Positions 23,715 through 34,790 are shown, counted from the first letter of the stretch. The stretch: DNA of 64,000 nucleotides from Girardinichthys multiradiatus (GCF_021462225.1 NC_061800.1:3792501-3856500); one strand, 5' to 3'. Numbers and translations: made by a program. The notes: generated by a model not told the origin, from the sequence alone.

Positions 23715-24729
23715 GTTGTTTAATATCCTGTGAAATTAATGTACAATCAACGCTTCACAATATGCATATAAAATCCGCTTATCACTGTATTGTCTTTGTC
23801 AACACCGCCAGGTTACTGGACAATACAGTGAATTTAATAAACACATACAGTCAGTCAGCGCTTGTCACAGTCACTCCCGTTTAATATCAGCAAAAACACT
23901 TAACATTCACATGTCTTCTATAATCCGCACTACAGATACTTATATCTCGTACTTTGTCTTTTATTTTACCCCAAATAATCATCTAGCTCAGTCGCACACA
24001 CTTTCTGCCTGTACTTCCTCAATTCAACACCACTATCTGTTACAGACACTCGCACACAGGAAATGCATAAATATGCAGAAACAATCCACTACAAAGCCAC
24101 TTCACCCTATATTCAATAAATGTTTTTTATTTTCCCTCAAATAATCAAAAATCCAACCGCATTTTTAATTCAGAATGAGTGTCCAATGATTTAACATCGA
24201 CTGCACTACCAGCTTGTGTAATTCCTCCGTGTGTCCACTAGATGGGCCTCTAACCCTTTGTGAGATTTCTGAATGAAGCTGTCACCTGTTAAAAAAATTC
24301 AGATGAAGGTTTGTGAGGACTTTAACCTCTTTTAATCCTTTGTGGTTTGCCAAAACACGGGACTTAAACCCAGCTATATCTTATTGATCCATCAATCAAT
24401 AAGTTGGGACACCACACCCAGCAATATCACCTTTTTTTCAGCTTTAAATGAGGACTCTAACCTTCAAGCTGCCGTATTTTGCCGACACTGTCAGCAAATC
24501 TTATCTGACTCTATTTTAATACGCCCAGTTAACGCACACTCTTTTACAGTTTTGCAGAGTAAAATGACATTCAGAACCAACTGACATTCAGAACCAACTG
24601 AGACCTGGTTAATTTAGCCTATATATAAATTCAATCGGAGGGTTTAATAAAATAGGCTCTGCCTACCTTTTAGAAGACTAATGGGCGCCCTGGACTCAGA
24701 AGTTTCCGTCTGTCACACTCTCTTGTTGT
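23715..24729 (-). other. ERV-A leader between primer site and gag
   Basis: About 1 kb of 5' untranslated leader on the minus strand. Retroviral leaders hold the splice donor and packaging signal, but I could not point to either with confidence. No gene is seen. Confidence 0.6.
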
Positions 24730-24747
24730 ATCACGTCGGGCTCACCA
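24730..24747 (-). promoter_or_regulatory. Primer-binding site of ERV-A (tRNA-Trp type)
   Basis: On the minus strand, three bases after the 5' LTR, TGGTGAGCCCGACGTGAT. The tRNA-Trp site used by avian sarcoma-leukosis viruses is TGGTGACCCCGACGTGAT from memory, a single mismatch. Confidence 0.85.
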
Positions 24748-24750
24748 AAT

Positions 24751-25282
24751 TGTTGAAGTACCCCTTTACCCGGGCCTTCTGCGCGTTCGTTTATTCACCG
24801 TAACCTGGAGGAATTCACAACACATTAGAATAAATCACACGGAGACAGCTGTATGTTGTTCAATTACCTGGGCCCAGGGGAAGAGCTCATGTAGGTAGGA
24901 TACACCGAGAATTCTTCTGACTCCTCTCACTGGGCTCATGTCTTTTATTAAAACACACACAAAAAATGGGCAGCGCCCTTGTTTACAATATTTTCTACAC
25001 ATAGTCATGTACACATTTTTCCGGCAGACCATATTTAGACAGGTATTGTCTACCAGCTGCATCCCGTATCTACTGATATAAGCAGGGAGTAACACTTATC
25101 ACCAATTTTCACACACTCCTGCAGTTCTCAGTAATTTTCCACTTCACCTCTCCTGTGAGAAATACTTCTGCAGGCCACACAATACACAATGTCTTATACT
25201 AACACATGTTACACATTTTATTTCCCACACTGGTTATGAACATAGTAATAATAATGATGCACACACATAATATATCTCCACA
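24751..25282 (-). repeat. 5' LTR of ERV-A
   Basis: 532 bp, partner of 5650-6181. Followed on the plus strand by ATAG (25283-25286), the duplicated target. Confidence 0.93.
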
Positions 25283-25402
25283 ATAGCCACCTAGCAGAAG
25301 TTGCCAAGGGCACGTTGGGGCATGTGGAAATATACAGGGGTTGGACAATGAAACTGAAACACCTGGTTTTAGACCACAATAATTTATTAGTATGGTGTAG
25401 GG

Positions 25403-26000
25403 CAGGGGTGCTCATTACGTCGATCGCGATCCACTGGTCGACTGCAGCGTGACGTTAAAAAAAATATTTGTCAGCCTATCAAACATCCCGTCACTTGATT
25501 GACATACAGGGCAACCATTCAGATGACATGAAATGTGGAATGGCATTTTCGGACTGTTTATGGAAAATACAAAAGCCAGCTGAGAAAGAGAAAGGTGGAG
25601 GAACTAAAATCCCAGTTGTCTGGACAGCAGTCATTTTTCACTCAACAAACTTCAAAAGCGAAATCCGCCACCGAAGCATCGTTCCGGGTGAGTCACGCCA
25701 TCGTTAAAAACAATAAGTCCTTCCAAGACGGAGAGATGGTAAAAGAAGCATTTGTTGAAGCAGCTGACTCAAGTAATTCGGGTAATTACCAAAAATGTAA
25801 ATAATTATTTATTATGTGTGCTGTGCAATATTGGCTTATTCAGTAATGCAAGGTACATCAACATACATTGTACATACAAAGAACCCTTAATAAATTTGAA
25901 AATAGTTATATGTTTTGCATTTTTGTAGTTGGTTGGTTGATCATTTTGACTTGGTTGTTTTATAAGTAGCTTGCATGCTGAAAAGGTGTGAGCACCCCTG
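25403..26000 (+). mobile_element. Non-autonomous hAT element (598 bp)
   Basis: Starts CAGGGGTGCTCA and ends TGAGCACCCCTG, perfect inverted termini of 12 bp. It is flanked by the 8-bp direct repeat GTGTAGGG (25395-25402, 26001-26008). An 8-bp duplication and CAGGGG-type ends indicate the hAT superfamily. Only part of a transposase remains inside. Confidence 0.9.
25535..25804 (+). pseudogene. hAT transposase N-terminal remnant
   Basis: The 89-codon frame contains LKSQLSGQQSFFT, ATEASFRVSHAI and KSFQDGEMVKEAF. I associate these with the region after the BED finger in Charlie-like hAT transposases and their domesticated relatives (GTF2IRD2- and ZBED5/FAM200-like). The BED finger and the catalytic and dimerisation parts are missing. 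The TAA at 25802-25804 is followed by A+T-rich non-coding sequence up to the hAT end. It cannot supply its own transposition. Confidence 0.7.
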
Positions 26001-26008
26001 GTGTAGGG

Positions 26009-26281
26009 CCTCCTTTTGCGGCCAATACAGTGTCAATGCGTCGCCAGGTTGCCAGGTCACTACGTGATACTGGTGGAGGAAAACGTTTACTGACTCGCTC
26101 CTCCAAAACACCCCAAAGTGGCTCAATAATATTTAGATCTGGTGACTGTGCAGGCCATAGGAGATGTTCAACTTCACTTTCATGTTCATCAAACCAATCT
26201 TTCACCAGTCTTGCTGTGTGTATTGGTGCATTGTCATCCTGATACATGGCACCGCCTTCAGGATACAATGTTTGAACCATT
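26009..26281 (-). pseudogene. Tc1-like transposase 2, C-terminal half
   Basis: Minus-strand frame with the second and third catalytic residues: D in YQDDNAPIH and E in NIIEPLWG. It ends with a VLAAKGGPTP-type C-terminus that is cut by the hAT insertion at 26000. It begins at the 26281 breakpoint; the N-terminal half continues at 29083. The residue pattern is typical of fish and frog Tc1 elements. Confidence 0.87.
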
Positions 26282-27714
26282 TGTCAAAATAAGTTGAGAT
26301 CTTTCCATGTAATCCATGCAACATTTAGCAACTGCTCACAGTTAACTCCATAAAAGTTACAATAAATATCCTTATGTGTAAGCCATGCAATAATTATTAA
26401 AACACACAGTTGAAGCAGTAGGGTGTGAAACAAGCATGTTCTCATATTCTGGAGTTGAGAGACTGGAGAGGCCTGTGTGGAGCCACATATTATCTGCCAC
26501 ATATTATCTGTCTTATCTTTTGCAGAAGTATAAACAACAAGTATCCAATGATGTATGATGATTTTACAATCTTTCACATGTATTAAATGAAATTAGTAAC
26601 CTTTGATTAACAAGCTAAAAGATGTATGATTGAAATGTGGGTATGAACTGAGAATTAGAGTAAAAAACATTAAGGTTTGACATTCTCAATCAGCTATATA
26701 TGAAAGAGATATAATTTTAATCATTTGTGAAGCATGAATAAAAAGAATGAAGTGATGGTTTTGCAACTGTGTTTTAAAGTAAATGCTGAAAGCTGAAGAA
26801 TGGAATGTGTAATACTGTGTAAAGTTTAAAACTGAGCTGTGGGATGACTGGGGGTGACGAGAGCCAGCTGCATGCTGACATCGAACCTTTTGAAGTCTAA
26901 ATGGGAGGAAGGGAGGATGCGACTACAGCCAGCTGCGTGGCTATTATCAGCATCTCCAAGGCTGAGAAACAGAATCAGTAGGTCACGATGACCATGACTA
27001 AAGTATTGAGCAATAACCAAGAGGCTGAGCTGAATAGGTTGCGCAATAACTGAGAAGCCTAATAAGGGGCTGACTGGTGAAAGCATCAAGCATCATAAAA
27101 GCAATGCTAAAGGAGGGAATGGGGTTGTTTCCTTGCAGAAGACCAGCGAACAAGATCGGAGAGATGCTACAGATGAATAAGAGGACCAGAGACACAGCCC
27201 AGCTGATTGCGTGCATTAAAAAGAGGATCAACCCATTTGCCTTAGAAGGACTGTGCCTCAAGATTAAGTATCTGATTTCATCTAAAGCCTTTTTATCCAG
27301 ACAACAGAAGTGAACTTGATCGGTGAACAGCTGATTGCTCTAAGTTTCAGGCTTCTGGAAGTCCTGAATCAACCTCATTTATGTCTCCGGAGACATATGA
27401 CAAAAAAGTTCCTGTTTTACCATCGAAGCCTGGAGCATCAGTGGTTTCCACTTAAAGGAAGAAAACTGAAGATTAAGTCGTATTCCCTTCAAGAAACCAC
27501 TCGTTACCAGAAGAAACATTTCCATCAGGTGCATGAATGAGCCTCCATCTTCAAAGCCTCTCCAACCTCATTAGTTTCAGCATCAGGGTAAGACAGGTTG
27601 AATTGATTGATTTATTTCTATTATTGAAATTATTACATGTTGCCGAATTGAAGCTGTTACTGACCCCTGCATAAGTGTTGCTAATTAAAGATAGCATATA
27701 AAATTGTAGTTAAA
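26282..27714. other. Part of a 2.8-kb insertion in Tc1-like element 2; unassigned
   Basis: No gene recognised. Around 26816-27560 the sequence resembles an LTR or promoter region (purine-rich, CATAAAAG at about 27090, a splice-donor-like CAGGGTAAG at about 27585), but I found no partner copy in the window. It is joined to the gag fragment at 27715. Confidence 0.4.
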
Positions 27715-28577
27715 TCCATACTGGCCTTCACCTGTTGGGGCAGTCCCTTAAGGACAGCATCTCTGAACCAGTCTCGTTGTGCCCCCTCATTGGCCAGATT
27801 AGTCCCTGTCTGAGTTTGCCACATGGATTTACACTGGTCCAGGTATTCCCTGGGGTTAATTTTAGGGTCCCATTCAAACTTAGGAATGGTGCATCCCCTG
27901 GTTACAGGGTATGCTGTTCTCAATGCATCACCTAGCCAGTGGACATGCTGGGTGAAGAGGTCAGAATCCGGGGCTCCTGAGGTGTAGGCAGCAGTCTCAA
28001 ACTCTCTACATGTGTGGTGTGGCATGCAACGTGCTGCTACTGCTCTATAATCTCCCAATCCTAGTGTGGTGCCTGCCGTCAGGGTGTTTAAAGTCTGGAG
28101 CCACACTGCTGCTCCTTCAGTTATGGGGGGCAGTTTGTCACAGAGAGCCGTAATGTCGCCCAGAGGGGGGGGGGGCTCCAGTGCCTTGTTGCTGTAAAAG
28201 TGGATAATTGGCCTTTGGGGCAAAACTAAAGCCTTCTGGTTTAGCTGCAGCTTTGCGGGTTAAATGTTCCCTTAACTGTACAACTGTCTGACTGTGTATT
28301 GGGGATCCGTCCTCAAGATGGTTTTGCCACTGATCTGCTCTGTCTTCTCCATCTTCCTGTGGTATGCTGTGCCTGTTTTTCTGCAGCTCTACAGCTGGGG
28401 TAGAGGTGTAACAAGGTGTGGGTGTGAGAAAAGGATTGGGACACAAAACCCTATCTGGCCTCCAGGATCCACTTAGCAGTAAACCCACTGATCCCACCAG
28501 ATCAGTCCCTGCTCCTTGTAAGCCAGAGCCTGGGCGTGGCCCCCGTGCCCCAGCCTCTGAAATTAGAGAAGGTGGTT
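27715..28577 (-). pseudogene. gag: Isolated ERV-A-type gag fragment (second copy)
   Basis: Matches 22171-22971 of ERV-A almost base for base, in the same orientation, and keeps 62 bases (28160-28221) that ERV-A lacks. It covers the proline-rich middle and most of the capsid on the minus strand. A run of 11 G at 28165-28175 coincides with a switch between the two open frames (28497-28138 and 28223-27681), so it is frameshifted there. Both ends are abrupt; neither flank matches ERV-A. It therefore derives from a different copy of the same family. Confidence 0.9.
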
Positions 28578-29082
28578 AAATCGTGGACATTCAATTAATT
28601 GACTCACCTTATTTTTGGTTTTTCATTGGTGGTAAAAAGTCTTGTTGCCTGGTTCTAAGAATCTTTAAAAGGTTTTTATAGGTTGCCTTAGCCAAGTTTG
28701 TTAAAACAGCGCCCTTGGGGCTCATGCCGAGTCACTAAAATTAACCTAGCCCATATACCAAGAGCCAGTTGTAAAATTAGGGAATGAGCAGCCGTGAACA
28801 AAAGTGACTGATGAAATGTGAATGACTGCGGTAGGCTACTCAGTCGTCCAGACCTCCAGTTGAAGAAGGGCGAGACTTTTGTATGAAGGCTGTCAGAGGC
28901 TAGGCGAGTCATTTCCCGACACCAACTTAAACAGAACTTTCAGTAAACCTGCTTAGTAAGATCTTTCAGGTTTAGGGAAGTCCAGACCCGTTGGATGGAG
29001 AGCTGGATTGAGCAATCCCTTTAGACATAGGGAAGTAGGAGGGAGGGGTTAGCTCATCGGACAACGAAAGGTCCTCAAGACC
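28578..29082. other. Remaining part of the insertion in Tc1-like element 2; unassigned
   Basis: About 500 bases with no recognised gene. On the minus strand a GTTGGTGTCGGGAAAT stretch near 28910-28925 resembles the start of a primer-binding region, but the match is not convincing. The phrase ggtcctcaaga occurs twice at the right border (29068 and 29092). Confidence 0.35.
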
Positions 29083-29746
29083 TGCACATGGTCCTCAAGA
29101 ATGGTTCGGTAGTCCTTGGCAGTGATGCGCCCATCAAGCACATGTATTGGGCCAAGGGAATGCCATGACTATTACTGATCCACCCCCATGCTCCACTCTG
29201 GGCATGCAACAGTCTGGGTGGTATGCTTCTTTGGGGCTTCTCCACACCCCAACTCTCCCAGATGTGGGAAAAACAGTAAAGGTGGACTCATCAGAGAACA
29301 ATACATGTTTCACATTGTCCACAGCCCAAGATTTGCGCTCCTTGAACCATTGAAACCGACGTTTGGCATTGGCATGAGTGACCAAAGGTTTGGCTATAGC
29401 AGCTCGGCCGTGTATATTGACCCTGTGGAGCTCCCGACAGACAGTTCTGGTGGAAACAGGAGACTTTAGGTGCACATTTAATTCTGCCGTGATTTGGGCT
29501 GCCGTGGTTTTATGGTTTTTTGGATACAATCCGGGTTAGCACCCGAACATCCCTTTCAGACAGCTTCCTCTTGCTTCCACAGTTAATCCTGTTGGATGTG
29601 GTACGTCCTTCTTGGTGGTATGCTGACATTACCCTGGATACCGTGGCTCTTGATACATCACAAAGACTTGCTGTCCTGGTCACAGATGCGCCAGCAAGAC
29701 GTGCACCAACAATTTGTCCTCTTTTGAACTCTGGTATGTCATTCAT
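29083..29746 (-). pseudogene. Tc1-like transposase 2, N-terminal half
   Basis: ATG at 29746 starts a paired-type helix-turn-helix part (FKRGQIVGARLAGAS, VSRATVSRVM). An A-run near 29513-29520 shifts the frame, and the catalytic domain continues at 29529-29134 with D in VLFSDESTF. The coding sequence breaks off at about 29083, and the missing C-terminal half is at 26009-26281, on the other side of the 2.8-kb insertion. Confidence 0.88.
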
Positions 29747-29953
29747 AATGTTGTGTGCATTTCAATATTTTGAGCAAAACTGTGCTCTTACCCTGCTAAT
29801 TGAACATTCACACTCTGCTCTTACTGGTGCAATGTGCAATCAATGAAGACTGGCTACCAGGCTGGTCCAATTTAGCCATGAAACCTCTCACCCTAAAATG
29901 ACAGATGTTTCAGTTTCATTGTCCAACCCCTGTAAAAAACTTATTATTAGTAG

Positions 29954-32740
29954 TGTGGAAATATAAATGCATTATTGGTGCCGACGATGGAAGCCTCAAA
30001 GCTTCGCACTATCTTTGTTTTTGTATTTTGTGTCTTTCGGGCCACAATTCTGTGGTCTGATTCAGTAGAGAGGAACTTCTCAACATCAGAGAGTCCTCTC
30101 TCGGGATCTTTTCACCATCTTTCATCGATCCGAGGTTCACTGAGCTCCTGGCAAGCGGAGCCGCGGCAATATACGGGATACTGTGCCGAAAGCATCGGAG
30201 GGGAGAGCATGCTGGCGTGCTGGTAAAGCTCCGCAAAAGAGGACTTAGCACACCAATACCTTCAATCCACCTGGCAAATGTCCGGTCTCTAAGCCACAAG
30301 ATGGACGAGCTGCTTCTTCTCACCGGTAAAAACACAGACCTCCGCGGATCAGCGGTTCTCTGCTTCACCGAGACATGGCTGAGTGAAAACATCCCGGACC
30401 GCGCACTGCTATTGCCAAACTTCCAGCTGTTCAGAGCGGATCGCAGCGCAGAGCTATCGGGGAAGAAACGAGGAGGCGGAATCTGCTTTTATATAAATGA
30501 AGGTTGGTGCAGAGACGTAAAATGCTGGGGAAAACATGTAGTCTGGATGTGGAGTCATTTTCCATAATCTGTAAACTGTTTTATTCACCAATCATTTATA
30601 ATAATCGACTCATATTTTCCACCGCATGGCTGCACTTCTGCTGCTGAAAAACATCTCGCTGAGCTCATAACAGACGTGGAGAAGAAAATACATGGACTCT
30701 TTCATCATAATACTGGGAGAGTTTAACAGCGCTAACCTCTGCCCAAATACAGACAGCATATTAAGTGTCCCACCAGAGACAAAAACACACTGGACCATTG
30801 TTACACAGCTCTAGAGGACTCATATCATGCTGTTACCAGGGCTGCTCTGGGTTTTTCGGATCATTGTCTAATCCACCTAATCCCAACCTACAGACAGAGA
30901 CTAAGAGCTTCCAAACCCACAGTTCACACTGTTAAAAAGTGGACTGAGGAATCAAAGCAGATGCTACAAGCCTGCTTTGAATGCACAGACAGGACTGTTT
31001 TTGAAACCTCAGCCACTGACTTACACCAACTAACTGATGTGGTGACATCATCAGTTTCTGTGAGGACATGTGTGTGCAGACCAAGACATTCTGCACCTTT
31101 GGGAATAACAAGCCATGGTTTACACCTCAGGAATCTGCGCAGGGAAAAGGAAGAAGCTCACAGCAGTGGAGATCGGGCGCGGTACAGGCAGAGCAGAACA
31201 GACTAACAAAGGACATCAAAGCAGCCAAGAGAAGCTACAGTGAGAAGCTGAAAAACATCCTTTCTACTGGTGACACTTCGGCTGTATGGACTGGTCTGAG
31301 AAACCTGACTGCCTACAGGAGCCCTTCCTGAACAGAGTCCTCGCCTGGCTAACCGTCTGAATGGCTTCTACTGCAGACATGAAAAGAAGCCATTCACACC
31401 TCAAACCATCTCCTCCACATCCCATTCAGGAACAAATTCCTCCCATGAAGTAACCAACCCCTTACCTTCAGATCCTCTGCCTGCACTAAAGATCTCTGAG
31501 GATGATGTAAACAGGCTGTTTCAGCGCATGAAAACAAAGAAAGCTGGAGCACCTGATAACGTCTCCCCATCATACCTGAAAGCTTGTGCAAATCAACTCG
31601 CTCCGATCTTCACACGGATCTTCAACAAATCACTGGAGAAGTGTGAGGTCCCCTCATGCCTCAAATGATCCACCATCATCCCGGTTCCCAAGAAACTCAC
31701 CATCCTAGGATTAAATGACTACAGGCTTGTAGCCCTGACGTCTGTGGTCATGAAATCCTTTGAGCGGCTGGTGTTGAAGCACCTGAAAGACATCACAGGC
31801 CCCCTGCAGGACCCCTTGCAGTTTGCTTACCGAGCAAACAGGTCGGCAGATGATGCTGTTAACTTAGGTCTACACTTCATCCTGCAACACCTTGACCACC
31901 CAGGGACGTACGCCAGGATCCTGTTTGTAGACTTCAGCTCGCCTTCAACAACATCATACCAGACATCATCCACCAGAAGCTCACCCAGCTCAACGTCTCA
32001 GCCTCCACCTGTCAGTGGATCAACAGCTTCCTGAAGGACTGAAAGCAGCCGGTGAGACTGGGGAGCATCTTCTCCCGAACCAGATCAATAAGTACTGGTG
32101 CCCCCCAGGGGTGTGTTCTATCCCCACTCCTCTTCTCCCTGTACACAAATGACTGCACCTCAGCGGACTCGTCCGTGAAACTCCTTAAGTTTGCAAATGA
32201 CACCACTGTGATTGGACTGATCCAGGATGGTGATGAGTCTGCATACAGACAGCAGGTGGATCGGCTGGTCCACTGGTGCGGTCAAAACTACCTTGAACTC
32301 AACCCACTCAAGACTGTGGAAATGATGGTGTACTTTCGGAGAACACCACCCCCCCTCACCATCCTCAATACCACTGTATCGGCCGTGGACCACTTCAGAT
32401 TCTTAGGAACCACCATCTATGAGGACCTGCAGAGACTGTACTTCCTGAGGCAACTCAAGAAGTTCAACCTTCCACAGGAGCTGCTTGTTATCTTCTACAC
32501 TGCCATCATTCAGTCTGTCCTGTCTTCATTCATATCAGTGTGGTTTGGCTCATCCACAAAACAGGACAGATGAAACAACAGCATACAGATGTTGCAAATG
32601 CACCTTTTTATTTATATATGTGTATATTGTACATTGTAAATATGTATATTCTGCAATGCAAAAACAAAACCAAAGAGCAAAGTGTACCGGAGTCAAATTC
32701 CTTGTTTGTATGTACGAACTTGGCAATGAAGCTGATTCTG
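29954..32740 (+). mobile_element. L2-like LINE copy 1 with 11-bp target duplication
   Basis: Flanked by ATTATTAGTAG on both sides (29943-29953, 32741-32751), so the ends are well defined (2,787 bp). It has an endonuclease-RT coding region and the closing ggcaatgaagctgattctg tail. It lies inside the 5' LTR of ERV-C. Confidence 0.9.
30217..32573 (+). pseudogene. L2-like LINE ORF2: AP endonuclease and reverse transcriptase (multiply frameshifted)
   Basis: Endonuclease start at 30217-30567, with LANVRSLSHKMDEL, CFTETWLSE and GGGICFYINEGW. The central part (31068-31331) is in other frames. The RT spans about 31500-32573: [56 protein letters not shown] and the catalytic motif, which reads FANDTT where FADDTT is expected. 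Several frameshifts and stops break it (for example TGA at 31666-31668 and TGA at 32040-32042). The D-to-N change would by itself abolish RT activity. Clade call: L2/CR1-like, based on motif style and tail. Confidence 0.85.
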
Positions 32741-32751
32741 ATTATTAGTAG

Positions 32752-33346
32752 CTAAGACTAAGATATATTTGGGACTTTGCTGCTTATAGATTGATTATTA
32801 TTAGGAGTTTTTAGTTATGATAGTTAGAAAAAACATAACAGTAGCCTCTAGTATTATAGAGTCCAGTTTTTACACAATGCGTATTTATTATTCAAGGTGA
32901 AAGCTTGCAGGTGTTTTCTGTCTGTATCGTGAGAAGCCGGCAGTGTATTGGGGAGGCATGGTACTCATCTCCCTGAAGATTCCTGAAGATGTGTGGGAAG
33001 CAGTTCTTTAATTAAATGATTAAATGTATCTCTGTTTCTTTGATACTGTTGCTGGGGAGACATCCACAGACAGAATGATTGTGTATGTGTACTGCATAGC
33101 AGCGTGGGGTATAAAATGTAATGTAACGCAGCCCCCAGTGAGACAACACACAGACGTTTCCAGGTACCCGTGTAAGTGTGGTGTCTCCCTCTCTGAATTC
33201 AGATTGGTTTTAATAAATTTGTGGAAACGTACAACTGATCTCTGACTGAGGATTGTCCTTTGGGGTGCAAAATAAAAAGAGTCGATGAGAGGTGAGGAGT
33301 AATGTAAAAGTTAACGGACGGCCAGTAAAGTTTTCCTACCTCGACA
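32752..33346 (+). repeat. Main part of the ERV-C 5' LTR
   Basis: Right-hand portion of the LTR whose first bases are at 25323-25334 and 29935-29953. It has a TATAAAA at 33110-33116 in a G-rich context and AATAAA at 33271-33276, and ends CGACA at 33346, three bases before the primer site. No second copy was found in the window, so the assignment rests on promoter layout, ends and the primer site. Confidence 0.68.
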
Positions 33347-33349
33347 GTT

Positions 33350-33367
33350 TGGTGCCGTGACCCAGAT
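33350..33367 (+). promoter_or_regulatory. Primer-binding site of ERV-C (tRNA-His type)
   Basis: TGGTGCCGTGACCCAGAT, two mismatches from the tRNA-His complement TGGTGCCGTGACTCGGAT (recalled). It lies three bases after the inferred LTR end. Confidence 0.78.
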
Positions 33368-34261
33368 TTGGCACTGACTAAAGGATAATTAATTGACTAC
33401 GAGGCGGACGTCGTTCTTTAACACCACAGGGTCGACCCAAAACAAAAGGTAAGGAGATCTATATTTATTCTCCTTTTGCCTGCTAATAGAGTAGGTGATG
33501 TTGTGGAATAGATATTTGTTTTCTCTTAAATTTACAGTCTTGATCTGTTTTGGGTTGGTTGAAATAATGTATTACGGTAAAGAAATGATATATTGAGTAA
33601 AAATATTTGTTGATTGACACAAGATAAATTTTAGCCAAGATACTTGAATGGTGAGGCTTTAACATACATTTCACTGAAGATACTTGAATGGTAATGGTGT
33701 TGAAGTAAATAAGTTCCGGATTTGGCAATCCAAACTCAGTCCTGATGAGGACTGGGTATTTATGCTGGGGTTAGTAAGAGCTTCCCCGAGGGACCGAGGA
33801 CGCCTCTAAGTGGCAAGGGATAGGAACCCGAGACCCTGGATTGGCAGGTGAGGGAAGACAGCCCGAGATACTTGAAAGGTGAGGACTGTAAGAGTACATT
33901 TAAGTAAAAGGAATTCCAGGGAGTCAACGGGGGGTTGATTCCTAGGTGTCAAACCGGGTTTGGCATCACAGCAGTCAGACCAGGAGAGACTGAAAAAGTC
34001 CCGCTGAGTAGAAGGGTTTGAGGCCCTCTGCGCGTGCAAGCTATATATTCTGTTGTATTTGTATTTGTCTAACTGGATTTACTGTGCATATGAGTGAGAA
34101 GAGAATAAAATTGAGTGGCTGCGAATGGCTGTGAATGGCTGCACTTGAGTGTGAGTGATTGTAGAAGCGGTGATAATATTATAAACTGTACTGCCATAGA
34201 AGTGACAAAAAAAAAAGGGAAAACAAGCGTACCATAGTGTAATAACACAACAGTTGAGCAA
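33368..34261 (+). other. ERV-C leader
   Basis: Untranslated leader. A splice-donor-like AAAAGGTAAGG is at about 33444-33454. A motif containing 'gatacttgaa(t/a)ggt' recurs three times (about 33639, 33680, 33868). No gene is seen. Confidence 0.55.
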
Positions 34262-34790
34262 CATGGAAGCAGAAATTTGTACTCGTACTAATACTCGTAC
34301 TCGTCGTCTTCCGCTTATCTGGGACCGGGTCGAGGGTGCAGCAGACTCAGCAGAGACGCCCAGACGTCCCTCTCCCCAGACACCTCCTCCAGTTCCTCCG
34401 GTAGAGCCCGAGGCGTTCCCAGGCCAGCCGAGAGACCTCCAGTGTGTCCTGGGTCGTCCACTGGGCCTCCTCCCGGTGGGATGTGCCTGGAACACCTCCC
34501 AAGGAAGGCGTCCAGGAGGCATCCGGTATAGATGCCCGAGCCACCTCAACTGGCTCCTCTCAATGTGGAGGAGCAGCGGCTCTACTCCGAGCCCCTCCCA
34601 GATGGCCGGGCTCCTTACCCTATCTCTAAGGGAGTGCCCGGCCACCCTACGGAGGAAGCTCTTTTCAGCCGCTTGTATCCGGGATCTCGTTCTTTCGGTC
34701 ATGACCCAACGTCCATGGCCATAGGTGAGGGTAGGAACGTAGACCGACCGGTATATTGAGAGCTTTGCTTTTCGGCTCAGCTCTCTGAGG
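34262..34790 (-). mobile_element. RTE/Rex3-like LINE fragment A (3' end)
   Basis: Minus-strand sequence coding for the end of an RTE-type RT protein (LSRKAKLSIYRSVYV, IQAAEKSFLRRVAG, SQLRWLGHLYRMPPGR) and ending in a GATAAGCGGAAGACGACGAG tail followed by TACGAG repeats at the plus-strand left border. Strongly 5'-truncated at about 34790. Very similar to fragment B. Confidence 0.85.

Larger units (their letters stand above)
5650..25282 (-). mobile_element. ERV-A: gammaretrovirus-like endogenous retrovirus, full-length provirus interrupted by ERV-B
   Basis: Two 532-bp LTRs in the same orientation (5650-6181 and 24751-25282) bound the element, with the 4-bp duplication ATAG on both outer sides (5646-5649, 25283-25286). 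Read on the minus strand the order is 5' LTR, tRNA-Trp-type primer site, gag, pro, reverse transcriptase, RNase H, integrase, env, polypurine tract, 3' LTR. The 4-bp duplication, same-frame gag stop before protease and CX6CC Env favour a class I (gamma-like) ERV. ERV-B (11161-19686) is inserted in the reverse transcriptase. Without it the provirus is about 11.1 kb. The LTRs differ at about a dozen positions by eye, and all genes carry breaks, so it is defective. Confidence 0.92.
25335..29932 (-). mobile_element. Tc1-like transposon 2, carrying two later insertions
   Basis: Ends are CAGGGGTTGGACAATG (25335) and CATTGTCCAACCCCTG (29932), flanked by TA (25333-25334, 29933-29934). The minus-strand transposase is split. 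An hAT element is inserted at 25403-26000 and a chunk of about 2.8 kb lies at 26282-29082. Without these the element is close to 1.2 kb. It sits inside the 5' LTR of ERV-C. Confidence 0.9.

Noticed and set aside
25755..26280. Continuous frame linking hAT sequence with Tc1-like transposase C-terminus
   Set aside because: The frame crosses the hAT border at 26000; it is accidental read-through, not a fusion gene.
34254..34724. 156-codon plus-strand frame over the RTE fragment
   Set aside because: Antisense of the LINE coding sequence, where the minus strand matches known RT C-terminal motifs.
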